Positions 31,814 through 42,187 of a DNA stretch of 64,000 bases are shown one piece after another. This DNA comes from Flavobacteriaceae bacterium. Lineage in GTDB: Bacteria; Bacteroidota; Bacteroidia; Flavobacteriales; Flavobacteriaceae. Position 1 is the first letter of the stretch. Each line of letters opens with the position of its first letter. The notes beneath the pieces are model-generated. The model was not told the origin of the DNA. It saw only the letters and a list, made by a program, of their open reading frames with translations, and made no database searches. The stretch spans positions 1 to 64,000 of the forward strand of contig CANBOV010000002.1 in assembly GCA_947371275.1 (NCBI GenBank), read 5' to 3'. A program made the translations under genes and the position numbers.

Positions 31814-32218
31814 ATGCTAGATAAGATTTTTTGTGTAGATGATGATGCCATTACCCTTATGCTTTGTAAAAAAGTAATAGAGCGCGTTTCTTTTGCTAAA
31901 GAAATATTAACAGCTCAAAATGGAGAAGAAGCCTTCGCTTATTTCAAAACATTAGCCAGCAATAACGATTCACCTACTGATTATCCCAAGTTGATTTTAT
32001 TAGATTTAAACATGCCTATAATGAATGGATGGGAGTTCCTTGATGCTTACCAAGAATGCGGTTATCAAAACATCTTTAAAGAAGCTAAATTCATAGTTCT
32101 TTCCTCTACTATTGACCCGCAAGATGTTGAAAAAGCAAAGAAATACAGTGCTGTTTTAGATTTCTTATCTAAACCTATTACAAAAGAAATGTTGGAAGAT
32201 TTAAAATCTAGATTATAA
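31814..32218 (+). CDS. Single-domain response regulator (CheY/Rcp1-like)
   Basis: CVDDDAITLML, LILLDLNMPIMNGWEFL, VLSSTIDPQD; follows the kinase by 3 nt. Confidence 0.93.
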   Translation: MLDKIFCVDDDAITLMLCKKVIERVSFAKEILTAQNGEEAFAYFKTLASNNDSPTDYPKLILLDLNMPIMNGWEFLDAYQECGYQNIFKEAKFIVLSSTIDPQDVEKAKKYSAVLDFLSKPITKEMLEDLKSRL

Positions 32219-32236
32219 ATTCTTATTTTTTTAAAA

Positions 32237-32268
32237 TAAAAAAAGCACTCATTATGAGTGCTTTTTTT
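32237..32268. terminator. Bidirectional Rho-independent terminator
   Basis: AAAAAAAGCACTCA-TTA-TGAGTGCTTTTTTT between convergent response regulator and rpsT. Confidence 0.9.
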
Positions 32269-32290
32269 ATTTATCTTTTAATAAGTTACA

Positions 32291-32542
32291 TTATAACTTC
32301 GTAACGTGTTTCGTTAATTTTGATTTTAAATTAGCAGCCTTATTGTCATGTATAATGTTTTTCTTAGCTAGTTTATCAATCATAGAAATAACAGCAGATA
32401 ATTTTGCAGAAGCATCTGATTTATCTGTAGCTAATCTTAATGCTTTAATAGCATTACGAGTAGTTTTGTGCTGGTATCTATTTAATACTCTTTTTTTCTC
32501 GTTACTTCTAATTCTTTTTAAAGCTGACTTGTGATTTGCCAT
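32291..32542 (-). CDS. rpsT: 30S ribosomal protein S20
   Basis: MANHKSALKRIRSNEKKRVLNRYQHKTTRNAIKAL. Confidence 0.97.
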   Translation of the reverse strand: MANHKSALKRIRSNEKKRVLNRYQHKTTRNAIKALRLATDKSDASAKLSAVISMIDKLAKKNIIHDNKAANLKSKLTKHVTKL

Positions 32543-32567
32543 TTTTTCTTTTCTTTTATTTAAATTG

Positions 32568-32639
32568 TAGCCCGTAGGGGAATCGAACCCCTCTTACCAG
32601 GATGAAAACCTGGCGTCCTAACCGATAGACGAACGGGCC
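32568..32639 (-). tRNA. tRNA-Glu (anticodon TTC)
   Basis: Minus strand GGCCCGTTCGTCTATCGGTTAGGACGCCAGGTTTTCATCCTGGTAAGAGGGGTTCGATTCCCCTACGGGCTA folds as a cloverleaf with a TTC anticodon. Confidence 0.96.
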
Positions 32640-32717
32640 ATCTTTCTCAATGCGGATGCAAAAATACAACTATTTTTTATTTTCACAAGAGTCAGGATAA
32701 TTTTTTTTCTATTTTTT

Positions 32718-34196
32718 TTAATAAGCTTTCGCAAATAGCACTCTACCAGCAGATTTAGCTCCAGAAAAAATACACTTCCCTTCTTCTTCAACCCTATCCA
32801 AAGGTATACATCTTATCGTTGCCTTAGTTAAATCCTTGATTTTCTCCTCTGTTTCAGGGGTTCCATCCCAATGAGCTGAGATAAAACCTGTTTTATTTTC
32901 TAACACTTGCTTAAACTCTTCATATGAATTTACCTCGGTGATATGATTATCTCTATATTTAAGTGCACGATTGAATAAATCCTTTTGAATTTGTTCAAGC
33001 AACCCAGCAACATATTCAACTGCTCCATCCTTGGAAATAACTTCCTTTGAAAGTGTATCTCGGCGAGCTATTTCAAAAGTGCCATTTTCAATATCTTTTG
33101 GTCCGATAGCAATCCGAACAGGAACTCCTTTTAATTCCCATTCTGCAAACTTGAAACCTGGTTTTTGAGTAGTTCGATTATCAAACTTAACAGATACCCC
33201 TAACTTTCTAAATGACGCGGCTATTTCATTAGCTACAGTTGAAATGATATCAAATTCTTCATCTGTTCTAAAAATTGGGACAATCACTACTTGTATTGGT
33301 GCTAAATTAGGAGGCAGAACTAATCCGTTATCATCTGAATGTGTCATTACTAAAGCACCCATCAGACGTGTAGAAACACCCCAAGAAGTACCCCATACAT
33401 GCTCTTGTTTACCATCTTGATTTGCGAATTTAACATCAAATGCTTTAGCAAAGTTTTGTCCCAAGAAATGGGAAGTACCAGCTTGCAAAGCCTTTCCATC
33501 TTGCATTAAAGCTTCAATACAATACGTTTCATCAGCACCTGCAAATCGTTCTGTTTCAGTTTTTAACCCCTTGATTACTGGAATTGCCATAAAAGATTCT
33601 GCAAAGTCAGCATATACGTGCATCATTTTTTCAGATTCTTCAATTGCCTCTGCTTTTGTAGCGTGGGCAGTATGTCCTTCCTGCCATAAAAACTCAGCAG
33701 TTCTTAAAAATAAACGAGTACGCATTTCCCAGCGCACAACATTAGCCCACTGATTTATCAACAAAGGAAGATCTCTATACGATTGAACCCAATTTTTATA
33801 TGTTGACCAAATTATTGCTTCACTGGTTGGACGAACAATTAATTCTTCTTCTAATTTGGCATTAGGATCTACCATTAATTTACCAGGACGAGATTCGTCG
33901 TTCTTTAGACGGTAATGCGTAACAATTGCACATTCTTTAGCAAATCCTTCAGCATTTTTTTCCTCAGCTTCAAACATGCTTTTAGGCACAAAAAGAGGAA
34001 AATAGGCATTACTATGACCTGTTTCTTTGAACATCCTATCTAGTTCTGCTTGCATTTTTTCCCATATAGCATAACCATAAGGTTTGATAACCATACAGCC
34101 TCTAACTCCTGAGTTTTCGGCTAAGTCTGCCTTAACTACTAATTCGTTATACCATTTAGAATAGTCTTCTTCTCTCTTTGTTAAGTTCTTGCTCAT
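32718..34196 (-). CDS. proS: Proline--tRNA ligase (eukaryal/archaeal-type short form)
   Basis: [53 protein letters not shown]-terminal ProRS domain ending KAY. Confidence 0.97.
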   Translation of the reverse strand: MSKNLTKREEDYSKWYNELVVKADLAENSGVRGCMVIKPYGYAIWEKMQAELDRMFKETGHSNAYFPLFVPKSMFEAEEKNAEGFAKECAIVTHYRLKNDESRPGKLMVDPNAKLEEELIVRPTSEAIIWSTYKNWVQSYRDLPLLINQWANVVRWEMRTRLFLRTAEFLWQEGHTAHATKAEAIEESEKMMHVYADFAESFMAIPVIKGLKTETERFAGADETYCIEALMQDGKALQAGTSHFLGQNFAKAFDVKFANQDGKQEHVWGTSWGVSTRLMGALVMTHSDDNGLVLPPNLAPIQVVIVPIFRTDEEFDIISTVANEIAASFRKLGVSVKFDNRTTQKPGFKFAEWELKGVPVRIAIGPKDIENGTFEIARRDTLSKEVISKDGAVEYVAGLLEQIQKDLFNRALKYRDNHITEVNSYEEFKQVLENKTGFISAHWDGTPETEEKIKDLTKATIRCIPLDRVEEEGKCIFSGAKSAGRVLFAKAY

Positions 34197-34259
34197 AGTG
34201 AATAGTTTGGCATAAAAATTGTTTAACTTTTTTTAACTAAATTGTTCGGCAAAACTAAC

Positions 34260-34267
34260 TATTTTTG
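34260..34267 (+). promoter_or_regulatory. Candidate -7 box TATTTTTG upstream of the W/Y/G/N-rich lipoprotein
   Basis: TAnnTTTG match with an upstream TTG at 34242-34244. Confidence 0.45.
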
Positions 34268-34296
34268 TATAGTCCAACAATAAAAATGCTATCGAT

Positions 34297-35256
34297 ATGA
34301 AAACTAATTATTTTTCTCGTTCCAGATTATCCAATTACGTCCTATTTGGATTAATCGCTTTAACAATTACTTCTTGTGGTTCTTATCAAAACAGCTCCTA
34401 TTATGATCGAGATGGAGTTTATGGTGGTGATACAAAAACAATATCTAATGATAATACTCAAACTAATAAATATCAAGAGTATTTCAGCGACCTAAATAAG
34501 AACCCTGAAATTGTTACGAATGTAGACAACTACAGTAGTGTACCTAAGGACTCCATAGCAAAAACTGAAAATTATAATTCAGGAAATTCAAGTTGGGGAA
34601 GTAATCCCCAGTCAGTAACCGTTAATGTTTATGATAATAATTGGGGGTATGGCTATTGGAATAACTATTGGTATGGTAATTATTGGGGATGGAATAGTTA
34701 TGGTCCTTCTTTGAGCTGGGGTTGGAATAGTTGGTATGGTCCAAGTTGGAATTTTGGTTGGAGTAATTGGTATGGTCCAAATTGGTATGGTGGTTATTAT
34801 GGATACAATAATTGGTATGGTAACTACTATAACAATTACTACAACAGCTATAATCACGGCGGCGGAAGAAGAGGACCTTCCTATAGTGGTTATGCTTCAA
34901 ATCGCAGCTACGCAAGTAACCGTTATTCCAATAACCGAATGTCATCAAACATCTATACTGGGAACAGAAACAGTGGATTTTCTGGTCAACAAAACACCAG
35001 AAATACCTACAGTAACACCAGAACTAATTCTTCAAATAGCAACTACACTTATGGATCCCCTAGAACCAACACAAACCAAAGTTACTCAACCCCTAGAAAC
35101 AACGTAAGAACTGAATCAACACCTATTCGTACTTACACGCCAAGCACCAATAGCGGTGGTGGACGATCTTCCTATGGAGGAGGTGGTTATGGCGGAGGAG
35201 GGAGTTCATCTGGCGGTGGTGGTGGAAGATCATCGGGCGGCGGAGGAAGAAGATAA
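34297..35256 (+). CDS. Low-complexity W/Y/G/N/S-rich putative lipoprotein encoded next to proS
   Basis: Lipobox-like ITSCGSYQ; repeated NWYG/YGPSW tracts; Gly/Ser-rich C-terminus GGGGYGGGGSSSGGGGGRSSGGGGRR. Confidence 0.8.
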   Translation: MKTNYFSRSRLSNYVLFGLIALTITSCGSYQNSSYYDRDGVYGGDTKTISNDNTQTNKYQEYFSDLNKNPEIVTNVDNYSSVPKDSIAKTENYNSGNSSWGSNPQSVTVNVYDNNWGYGYWNNYWYGNYWGWNSYGPSLSWGWNSWYGPSWNFGWSNWYGPNWYGGYYGYNNWYGNYYNNYYNSYNHGGGRRGPSYSGYASNRSYASNRYSNNRMSSNIYTGNRNSGFSGQQNTRNTYSNTRTNSSNSNYTYGSPRTNTNQSYSTPRNNVRTESTPIRTYTPSTNSGGGRSSYGGGGYGGGGSSSGGGGGRSSGGGGRR

Positions 35257-35294
35257 TTATTTCTCAAAAATACATTTATAGAATTAAGATACTT

Positions 35295-36776
35295 ATGAAA
35301 AAGAATTTATTATTAATATTAACCTTCATGTCTTTTTTTACAATTCAAGCTCAGGAGGTTAGAGTAGAAGACGCCTTACGATATGCAGTGGAAAACATTA
35401 CTGGAACAGCCCGTTACAGAGCAATGGGTGGTGCATTTGGTGCTCTTGGTGCTGACTTATCTGCATTAAATCAAAATCCTGCAGGATCTTTATTTTTTAA
35501 TAACAATTATGCTACAGCCACTGGGTCAATAAATTACTCTAAAAACAGCTCTTTGTACTTTGGAACAAGAGCACGAGAATCCGACACTTCATTAGACTTG
35601 AATCAAGCAGGAGCTGTATTTATTTTTGTAGATAATCATACTAAAACTGACTGGAAGAAAATTGCTGTAGCCTTCAATTATGAAAATACTAACAATTTTA
35701 ATAACACCATATTTTCTGCAGGAACTAACCCATATAACTCTATTGGAAATTATTTTGTGAACTTTGCCCAAGGGTATATTGAAAACGATTTAAGCTATTC
35801 TGATTATTCAAATTTTGGCTTTGATGGGCAGCAAGCTTATTTAGGCTATCAGTCTTTCTTAATAGACCCTGTCACAAGTAGCACTTATTCAAGTCATGTA
35901 CCGGCAGGTGCTAATTATTATCAAGATAATTCTATAACTTCAACTGGTTATAATGGAAAAATAACAGGTAATTTTGCTGCTCAATATAAAAATTATTTAT
36001 TTTTAGGAGTAAATATTAATGCTCATTTTACAGATTATGTTAGAACCACATCATTGTTTGAACAAAACGACAGTCCTTCCACTAATAAAATTACTTCCAT
36101 TCGATTTGATAATGAGTTACACACTTTTGGTTCTGGTATTTCGTTAAATCTTGGAGCTATTATAAAACCAATTCCTCAATTAAGACTTGGCATCGCTTAT
36201 GAATCTCCAACTTGGTATCATCTTACTGATGAGTTAACACAACGAGTAAGTAGTAAACGTATAACCGGGACACAACTAAATACAGCTGCTGTTGACCCTC
36301 AAATGACCAATGTTTACGATCCTTATAAAATTCAAACACCTTCTAAATGGACTGGTAGTTTTGCTTATGTATTTGGAAAAAAAGGTTTGATCAGTATTGA
36401 TGTTTCAACAAAAGACTATAATTCTACCCGATTTAAACCTAAAAATCTATATTCAGATTTAAATACAATCATGAGTAAAAACCTAACAAATGCAACAGAA
36501 GTTAGAATTGGTGGAGAATATAGAATAAAACTAATTAGCCTAAGAGCTGGATATCATTTTGATCAAAGTCCGTATAAAATTGACCAAGCTTATGGAGATT
36601 TGACCGGATATTCTGGAGGAATCGGGTATAACTTAGGTGACAGCAAAATCGATATTGCTTATTCCTATGATCATAGAAATTTTAATCAATATTTAATATC
36701 TTCGGGGATGCCAGATCCTGCGAGAATAAGTCGCTATAACAGTAATATAGTTGTAAGTTATTCTGTTAACTTTTAA
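35295..36776 (+). CDS. Outer-membrane transport protein, OmpP1/FadL-like
   Basis: Signal peptide; ARYRAMGGAFGALGADLSALNQNPAGSLFF; C-terminal beta-barrel ending VSYSVNF. Confidence 0.82.
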   Translation: MKKNLLLILTFMSFFTIQAQEVRVEDALRYAVENITGTARYRAMGGAFGALGADLSALNQNPAGSLFFNNNYATATGSINYSKNSSLYFGTRARESDTSLDLNQAGAVFIFVDNHTKTDWKKIAVAFNYENTNNFNNTIFSAGTNPYNSIGNYFVNFAQGYIENDLSYSDYSNFGFDGQQAYLGYQSFLIDPVTSSTYSSHVPAGANYYQDNSITSTGYNGKITGNFAAQYKNYLFLGVNINAHFTDYVRTTSLFEQNDSPSTNKITSIRFDNELHTFGSGISLNLGAIIKPIPQLRLGIAYESPTWYHLTDELTQRVSSKRITGTQLNTAAVDPQMTNVYDPYKIQTPSKWTGSFAYVFGKKGLISIDVSTKDYNSTRFKPKNLYSDLNTIMSKNLTNATEVRIGGEYRIKLISLRAGYHFDQSPYKIDQAYGDLTGYSGGIGYNLGDSKIDIAYSYDHRNFNQYLISSGMPDPARISRYNSNIVVSYSVNF

Positions 36777-36803
36777 ATAGAAACTTTATAAAACTCAGAC
36801 AAA

Positions 36804-36835
36804 GAACCATTTCGGAAACGGAATGGTTTTTTTAT
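36804..36835 (+). terminator. Rho-independent terminator
   Basis: AACCATTTCG-GAAA-CGGAATGGTTTTTTTATTTT. Confidence 0.85.
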
Positions 36836-36875
36836 TTTAACATTGGTCCAGTCAATTTAATTTGAAATAAAAGCG

Positions 36876-36883
36876 TAATTTTG
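36876..36883 (+). promoter_or_regulatory. Candidate -7 box TAATTTTG upstream of rimO
   Basis: TAnnTTTG match about 32 nt upstream of the ATG. Confidence 0.5.
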
Positions 36884-36915
36884 CACACCCTTAGCATAAA
36901 TAAGGAATTAAATCT

Positions 36916-38217
36916 ATGAGAACTAAGTCTTTAAAAAAAAATAAAATTAATGTTATTACTCTAGGATGTTCAAAAAACACCTATGATAGTGAAGTTTTAA
37001 TGGGCCAACTCAAAGCCAGTGGAAAAGACGTAGTACATGAACAGGAAGGGAACATAGTTGTAATAAACACTTGTGGGTTTATAGATAATGCAAAGGCAGA
37101 ATCTGTTAACACTATTTTAGAATATGCTGATAAAAAAGAAAAAGGCTTAGTAGATAAAGTATTTGTAACCGGTTGTTTATCTGAAAGATATCGCCCTGAT
37201 TTAGAAAAAGAAATCCCTAATATAGACCAATATTTTGGAACAACTGAATTACCTTTATTGTTAAAAGCCTTAGGTGCTGATTACAAACATGAGCTACTTG
37301 GAGAACGGTTATCAACTACTCCTAAAAACTATGCCTATTTAAAAATTGCTGAAGGTTGTGATCGACCGTGTAGCTTTTGTGCTATCCCAATTATGCGAGG
37401 TAAACATGTATCGCAAACTATAGAAAAGTTAGTAAAAGAAGCCGAAGGATTAGCTAAAAATGGCGTAAAAGAACTAATTCTAATTGCACAAGATTTGACC
37501 TACTATGGTTTGGATTTATACAAAAAAAGAAATCTTGCTGAATTACTTGAAAATCTAGTAAAAGTTGAAGGGATAGAATGGATACGATTACATTATGCGT
37601 TCCCTACTGGCTTTCCTATGGATGTGTTAGATTTAATGACGCGAGAACCTAAAATTTGTAATTATATAGACATCCCTTTACAGCATATATCAGACAAAAT
37701 TCTGAAATCGATGCGAAGAGGAACAACAAAGGAAAAAACCACAAAATTACTAAAGGAGTTTCGCGAAGCAGTTCCGGGAATGACCATTAGAACAACGCTT
37801 ATAGTAGGTTATCCAGGTGAAACACAAGAAGATTTTGAAACTATGAGAGATTGGGTTCAAGAGATGAAATTTGAGCGCTTAGGATGCTTTACCTACTCTC
37901 ATGAAGAAAACACCCATGCGTTTCAATTGGAAGATAATGTTCCTGAAGAAATAAAACAAGCACGTGCTGCAGAAATCATGGATTTGCAATCTCAGATTTC
38001 TTGGGATTTAAATCAAGAAAAAGTAGGACAAACTTTCAAATGTATCATTGACAGAAAAGAAGGGCAATATTTTATTGGGAGAACTGAATTTGATAGTCCG
38101 GATGTTGACAACGAAGTACTTATTGACGCTTCAAAATTCTATGTGAAAACGGGTGAATTTATCAATATAAAAATAATTGACGCCACAGAGTTTGATCTTT
38201 ATGGCGAACCTGCTTAA
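36916..38217 (+). CDS. rimO: Ribosomal protein S12 methylthiotransferase RimO
   Basis: TLGCSKNTYDSEVLMGQL, radical SAM AEGCDRPCSFCAIP, C-terminal TRAM domain. Confidence 0.96.
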   Translation: MRTKSLKKNKINVITLGCSKNTYDSEVLMGQLKASGKDVVHEQEGNIVVINTCGFIDNAKAESVNTILEYADKKEKGLVDKVFVTGCLSERYRPDLEKEIPNIDQYFGTTELPLLLKALGADYKHELLGERLSTTPKNYAYLKIAEGCDRPCSFCAIPIMRGKHVSQTIEKLVKEAEGLAKNGVKELILIAQDLTYYGLDLYKKRNLAELLENLVKVEGIEWIRLHYAFPTGFPMDVLDLMTREPKICNYIDIPLQHISDKILKSMRRGTTKEKTTKLLKEFREAVPGMTIRTTLIVGYPGETQEDFETMRDWVQEMKFERLGCFTYSHEENTHAFQLEDNVPEEIKQARAAEIMDLQSQISWDLNQEKVGQTFKCIIDRKEGQYFIGRTEFDSPDVDNEVLIDASKFYVKTGEFINIKIIDATEFDLYGEPA

Positions 38218-38250
38218 TAAAATAACTCCAATTTTATTGGATTTATTTTA

Positions 38251-39126
38251 TTAATAGTCAATACTGATACCAGCTACAAGAAAATTATTACCGAATGTTT
38301 CAGTATTTCTTTTTGCATCATTATGAATGTAATTAATAAATATGGGCATTGTTATGCCTCTACCTAAATCAATTTCTTTACTTACTTTTAAACCCATGTT
38401 TACGAAAGAAACTTTATCATAGTCTGCATAAGAATAATATCCTGCTTTATTGTTTAATACTGCACCTATAACGGGTGCAAATTCGATTTCTTTGATGCTA
38501 TTAGAAGGGAGTTTATTAAAAGGTTTAATAGTATATCCTAGTTCAATATAAGTTGTAAAGTTTTGTTTTGGGTTATTTCCATCATCATCATAGCGATAAT
38601 CATTCCCTGCAACTAATGTACTTAAAGTTACATTAAAGGGATATTTATATCCCTCTGAAAAATCAAAATATAGAGTAGCATCTACCGTTTTAACACCATT
38701 TTTTCCATAGTTAAAAAACCTATTGTCGACTCCAGCCACTTTACTTACAGAAGGCCAGTAATAATCCCATAGTTGCACTTGCAAATAATCTGTGATTTGG
38801 TAGGTAGCATAAAAATCCATTTCTTGATATCCTTTGTAAGCAGTTGCTCCGTCAGGATAAAAATAATCATATTTAAAATTTGTAGTAGCCCAAAATCCTA
38901 GTGACAATTTAGCTGTAACTGCATATTCTATTGTTGGCTGTAATGCCACATAATCACCTCCCCAACATTGCCCACGCCACAGATAACGGCTCACAATATC
39001 AAGTTTTAGTTCAAGCTTCTTCTCTTTTTCTACAATTGTAGTATCTACTGCTGCTTTGTTTTCTTGAGAATGCAGAAATGATGAAAACAAGCCAAAAATC
39101 ACTACAAATACAATATTACCCTTCAT
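38251..39126 (-). CDS. Outer-membrane beta-barrel protein, TorF-like putative porin
   Basis: Signal peptide; DIVSRYLWRGQCWGGDYVALQPTIEY; C-terminal barrel ending ISIDY. Confidence 0.6.
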   Translation of the reverse strand: MKGNIVFVVIFGLFSSFLHSQENKAAVDTTIVEKEKKLELKLDIVSRYLWRGQCWGGDYVALQPTIEYAVTAKLSLGFWATTNFKYDYFYPDGATAYKGYQEMDFYATYQITDYLQVQLWDYYWPSVSKVAGVDNRFFNYGKNGVKTVDATLYFDFSEGYKYPFNVTLSTLVAGNDYRYDDDGNNPKQNFTTYIELGYTIKPFNKLPSNSIKEIEFAPVIGAVLNNKAGYYSYADYDKVSFVNMGLKVSKEIDLGRGITMPIFINYIHNDAKRNTETFGNNFLVAGISIDY

Positions 39127-41224
39127 CTATGTCTAATTTGCTCAAATACTTATCAATAAGCTCAAATAATCGTTCTCTATTAAGCGGTTTTGTAATATAA
39201 TCAGTGAAACCTGCTTCCTCAATTTTCATTTTATCCTCTGAAGAAGAATAAGCCGTTTGGGCAATAATTGGCAAATTGGGCCTAATAGGCAGGATTTGTT
39301 CTAATGCTTCAAAACCATTCATTAATGGCATTTTGATATCCATCAAAACTAAATCAATATTAGGATTATTGAGGCAAATATCTACCGCTTCTTGACCATT
39401 AATTGCTCTAATAATCTTATACTTTTTATGTTGCATCATTTTTTGAAACAACAAGAAGTTAATATTATCATCTTCAGCAATTAATATAACTTCATTTTCT
39501 GATTTTGTATCTTCAAGGTTAATAATTGGCTTCACAATAATATGTTCTGCTTTATCATATTTCAAGGGTATTGAAAAATAAAACACAGAACCTTCTCCAA
39601 CCTTAGAAGATAAGCTAATAGTCCCTCCCAGAAGTTCTACATAGGCTTTAGAAATGGCTAAACCAAGACCTAAACCGCCTACTTTTATTGAGATATCACT
39701 ATCAACTCGTTTAAAACGATCAAATATATATTTGTGATTATCTTCATCGATACCTAAGCCTGTATCTGTAACTTTAAAATTTATTAATCCATTAATAACA
39801 TCAATTTCATAGCCAAACGCGACTTCACCTTCATCTGTAAATTTTATAGCGTTAGTAAGCAAATTAATCAACACTTGTTTTAACTTAATATCATCGGTAA
39901 TGATATTGAATTCTGCTGCTTTAGTTGGCTTAATTAATTTAAAATTAATTCCTTTATTTTTAATGGTAATTTTTACCGTTTTATATAGTTCGTTAACACA
40001 AGACTCCAAATTGACCACGGTTAAATTAGGAATTAATTGATTGGAATCAATTTTAGACATTTCAATTAAATCATCAATAATAGAAACCAAATTTTTACCG
40101 CTCTTTTCAATTACATTTAAGTATTCTAGCTTTTCTGATTCATTAATTTCAGTATTGATAATTAATTCTGTAAAACCATTTATGGCATTCATTGGGGTTC
40201 TTATCTCGTGGGATAAATTAGCCAAAAAGGAAGATTTCAAACGATCACTTTCCTCTGCTTTGATTTTAGCATTTATTAATTCAATTTTTTGATTGCTATT
40301 TTCTTCAAACAAATTACCGATATAACTGAATTCACCCGTAGTCTTTTTTAATTCCTTTATGGCCTTTCTATTACCACTTTCCAGAGCTCTTCTAACTAAA
40401 TCTAGTGGGTAATAGACTAATCTACGAGTATATATAAGGCTTATCAACAAATTGAAAAAGAAGGCTACTATAATGACGTAAAGTAAGTTGGTTGTGTTTT
40501 CAAAATAAACCACAAAACTTCTTTTAAAGACTAATTCCCCGACAAGTTGGTTATTAACATCACGTAAGATTACCGAAGAATAAATTTTATCATTATTAGT
40601 GGGTAAAGTCATTTTGGCATCCATAAATTGGATACTGGATTCTGTAAGTTTTTCCAAGTTTTTGATAAACTTTCTATCCATTAATCTTACTACAAAAAAA
40701 TAACCCGAGGCTTTGGTTTTATTTTTTAAAGGATCATTCGAAGGGTGGATCGCCGCTCCCGTTACTTCTACGATTCCTTCTGGAATCTTCATATAGAATT
40801 TATTAATTCCTTCTTTATCCAATAAATTCATTTCCTTTTTTGGAATGAAGTCTATTGATTTTATTTTGGGCGTTGGTGTCTTAGTTATAAAATTAGCATT
40901 AGCATCATATACCCCTAGATAATCAGCTTCATAAATATTTAATTCATTACTTATCGTTTCCTCATACCATTTTGTATTTTTAGTTTTTACAAATGTTACA
41001 AATTCATCCCAATTTGTATCATTATTTATCGCCACCAAGATAGGTTTAGAATTAACTTCTAGCAACTTAGAGACTTCATTATCAAATTGTTTTACAGAAT
41101 TAGCATACACTTGTTTTTCTGCTTTTTTAGTATAGTAAAACAATGCAAAATAGAGAATTATAAAGAATATACTTGAAGATATGATCAGCCAAAGGATTTT
41201 AGGGAAAGTCTTTTTTAAGGTCAT
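39116..41224 (-). CDS. Hybrid sensor histidine kinase with CHASE4-like extracytoplasmic domain and receiver
   Basis: NDTNWDEFVTFVKTKNTKWYEE (CHASE4-like), SFLANLSHEIRTPMNAI, GGLGLGLAISKAYVELLGG, receiver LVLMDIKMPLMNG. Confidence 0.92.
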   Translation of the reverse strand: MTLKKTFPKILWLIISSSIFFIILYFALFYYTKKAEKQVYANSVKQFDNEVSKLLEVNSKPILVAINNDTNWDEFVTFVKTKNTKWYEETISNELNIYEADYLGVYDANANFITKTPTPKIKSIDFIPKKEMNLLDKEGINKFYMKIPEGIVEVTGAAIHPSNDPLKNKTKASGYFFVVRLMDRKFIKNLEKLTESSIQFMDAKMTLPTNNDKIYSSVILRDVNNQLVGELVFKRSFVVYFENTTNLLYVIIVAFFFNLLISLIYTRRLVYYPLDLVRRALESGNRKAIKELKKTTGEFSYIGNLFEENSNQKIELINAKIKAEESDRLKSSFLANLSHEIRTPMNAINGFTELIINTEINESEKLEYLNVIEKSGKNLVSIIDDLIEMSKIDSNQLIPNLTVVNLESCVNELYKTVKITIKNKGINFKLIKPTKAAEFNIITDDIKLKQVLINLLTNAIKFTDEGEVAFGYEIDVINGLINFKVTDTGLGIDEDNHKYIFDRFKRVDSDISIKVGGLGLGLAISKAYVELLGGTISLSSKVGEGSVFYFSIPLKYDKAEHIIVKPIINLEDTKSENEVILIAEDDNINFLLFQKMMQHKKYKIIRAINGQEAVDICLNNPNIDLVLMDIKMPLMNGFEALEQILPIRPNLPIIAQTAYSSSEDKMKIEEAGFTDYITKPLNRERLFELIDKYLSKLDIDEG

Positions 41225-41344
41225 CTATATTAATTTAATTAACTGATAAAAATGCAATTATTATACTAATATATAGATTATTAATTTAAAATAAAAAAAG
41301 TAATTAATAGCCTCAAATTAAATATGAAATTAAGGCAAAAAAAA

Positions 41345-41352
41345 TTAAATTT
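41345..41352 (+). promoter_or_regulatory. Candidate -7 box TAAATTTG upstream of the TPR gene
   Basis: TAnnTTTG match 26 nt upstream of ATG 41379. Confidence 0.45.
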
Positions 41353-41378
41353 GTTTGTCATTTTATTCTATAAATACC

Positions 41379-42179
41379 ATGAAAAAAGTTGTATTATTTT
41401 CCTTTTACTTTATTTTAGTTAGTAGCATTACAGCGCAAAAATCAAAAAAAGTATATGTAGAATTAGCGAAAGAAGCTGGGTATAATGGAGATTGGAAAAC
41501 CGCCGAATTTTATTATACTAAAATAATAGCATTATACCCGAGAGATTCAACAGCCTATTTTGAACGAGCCATTTGTAAAGAAGGACAACATGATTATAAA
41601 GGAGCAATTGAAGATTACACAATACAAGGAAAAATAAATCCTTCTGAACCCGATAATTTTTTCTTAAGAGGAAGAGACCGCCAAAAAATCAAAGATTATA
41701 AAAATGCAATTTCTGACTATAATAAAACTATCGAAATGGAGCCTGATAATCCGGATGCATATCGATTTAGAGGGCAAATAAAGGAGATTTTGGGTCAAAA
41801 GGAAGAAGCTTTAAAAGATTATTCTAAAGCTTTAGAATTAAAACCCTACTCTGATGCTTATTATGATAGAGGGCTTTTAAAATATAAAATGAACGATTTA
41901 AATCCAGCTTTATCAGACTTAGATAACGCTATTGAAATAGATTCTTTATTTGACGTTGCTCTAATGTATAGAGGCTTAATTAAAATGACTCAAAAAAATT
42001 ATACGAGCTCCTTAAAGGACCTAAATGACGCTATAAAAATAAATCCAAAAAACAAGTTATATTATTTAAAAAGAGGCCAATTAAAATTAGCCATGGGACA
42101 AAAAAATGAGGCTTGCAAGGATTTTATATTGTATAAGAAATATGGAGGTACCTTAAATAAAAAATATAATTGTAAATAA
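41379..42179 (+). CDS. Tetratricopeptide repeat protein, exported
   Basis: Signal peptide MKKVVLFSFYFILVSSITAQ and repeated TPR units (e.g. AISDYNKTIEMEPDNPDAYRFRGQIKEILGQKEEALKDYSKALELKP). Confidence 0.92.
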   Translation: MKKVVLFSFYFILVSSITAQKSKKVYVELAKEAGYNGDWKTAEFYYTKIIALYPRDSTAYFERAICKEGQHDYKGAIEDYTIQGKINPSEPDNFFLRGRDRQKIKDYKNAISDYNKTIEMEPDNPDAYRFRGQIKEILGQKEEALKDYSKALELKPYSDAYYDRGLLKYKMNDLNPALSDLDNAIEIDSLFDVALMYRGLIKMTQKNYTSSLKDLNDAIKINPKNKLYYLKRGQLKLAMGQKNEACKDFILYKKYGGTLNKKYNCK

Positions 42180-42187
42180 ATTCATCG

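Noticed and set aside
30089-32218. Kinase plus single-domain response regulator as a novel signalling system
   Set aside because: PAS kinases paired with Rcp1/CheY-like single receivers are common in Bacteroidetes; nothing unusual in the motifs.
34612-34948. Antisense and alternative-frame ORFs (81, 108 and 123 aa) in the W/Y/G/N-rich gene
   Set aside because: Produced by low-complexity triplet repeats, giving Ile/Thr/Pro or His/Asn/Tyr-rich nonsense peptides.
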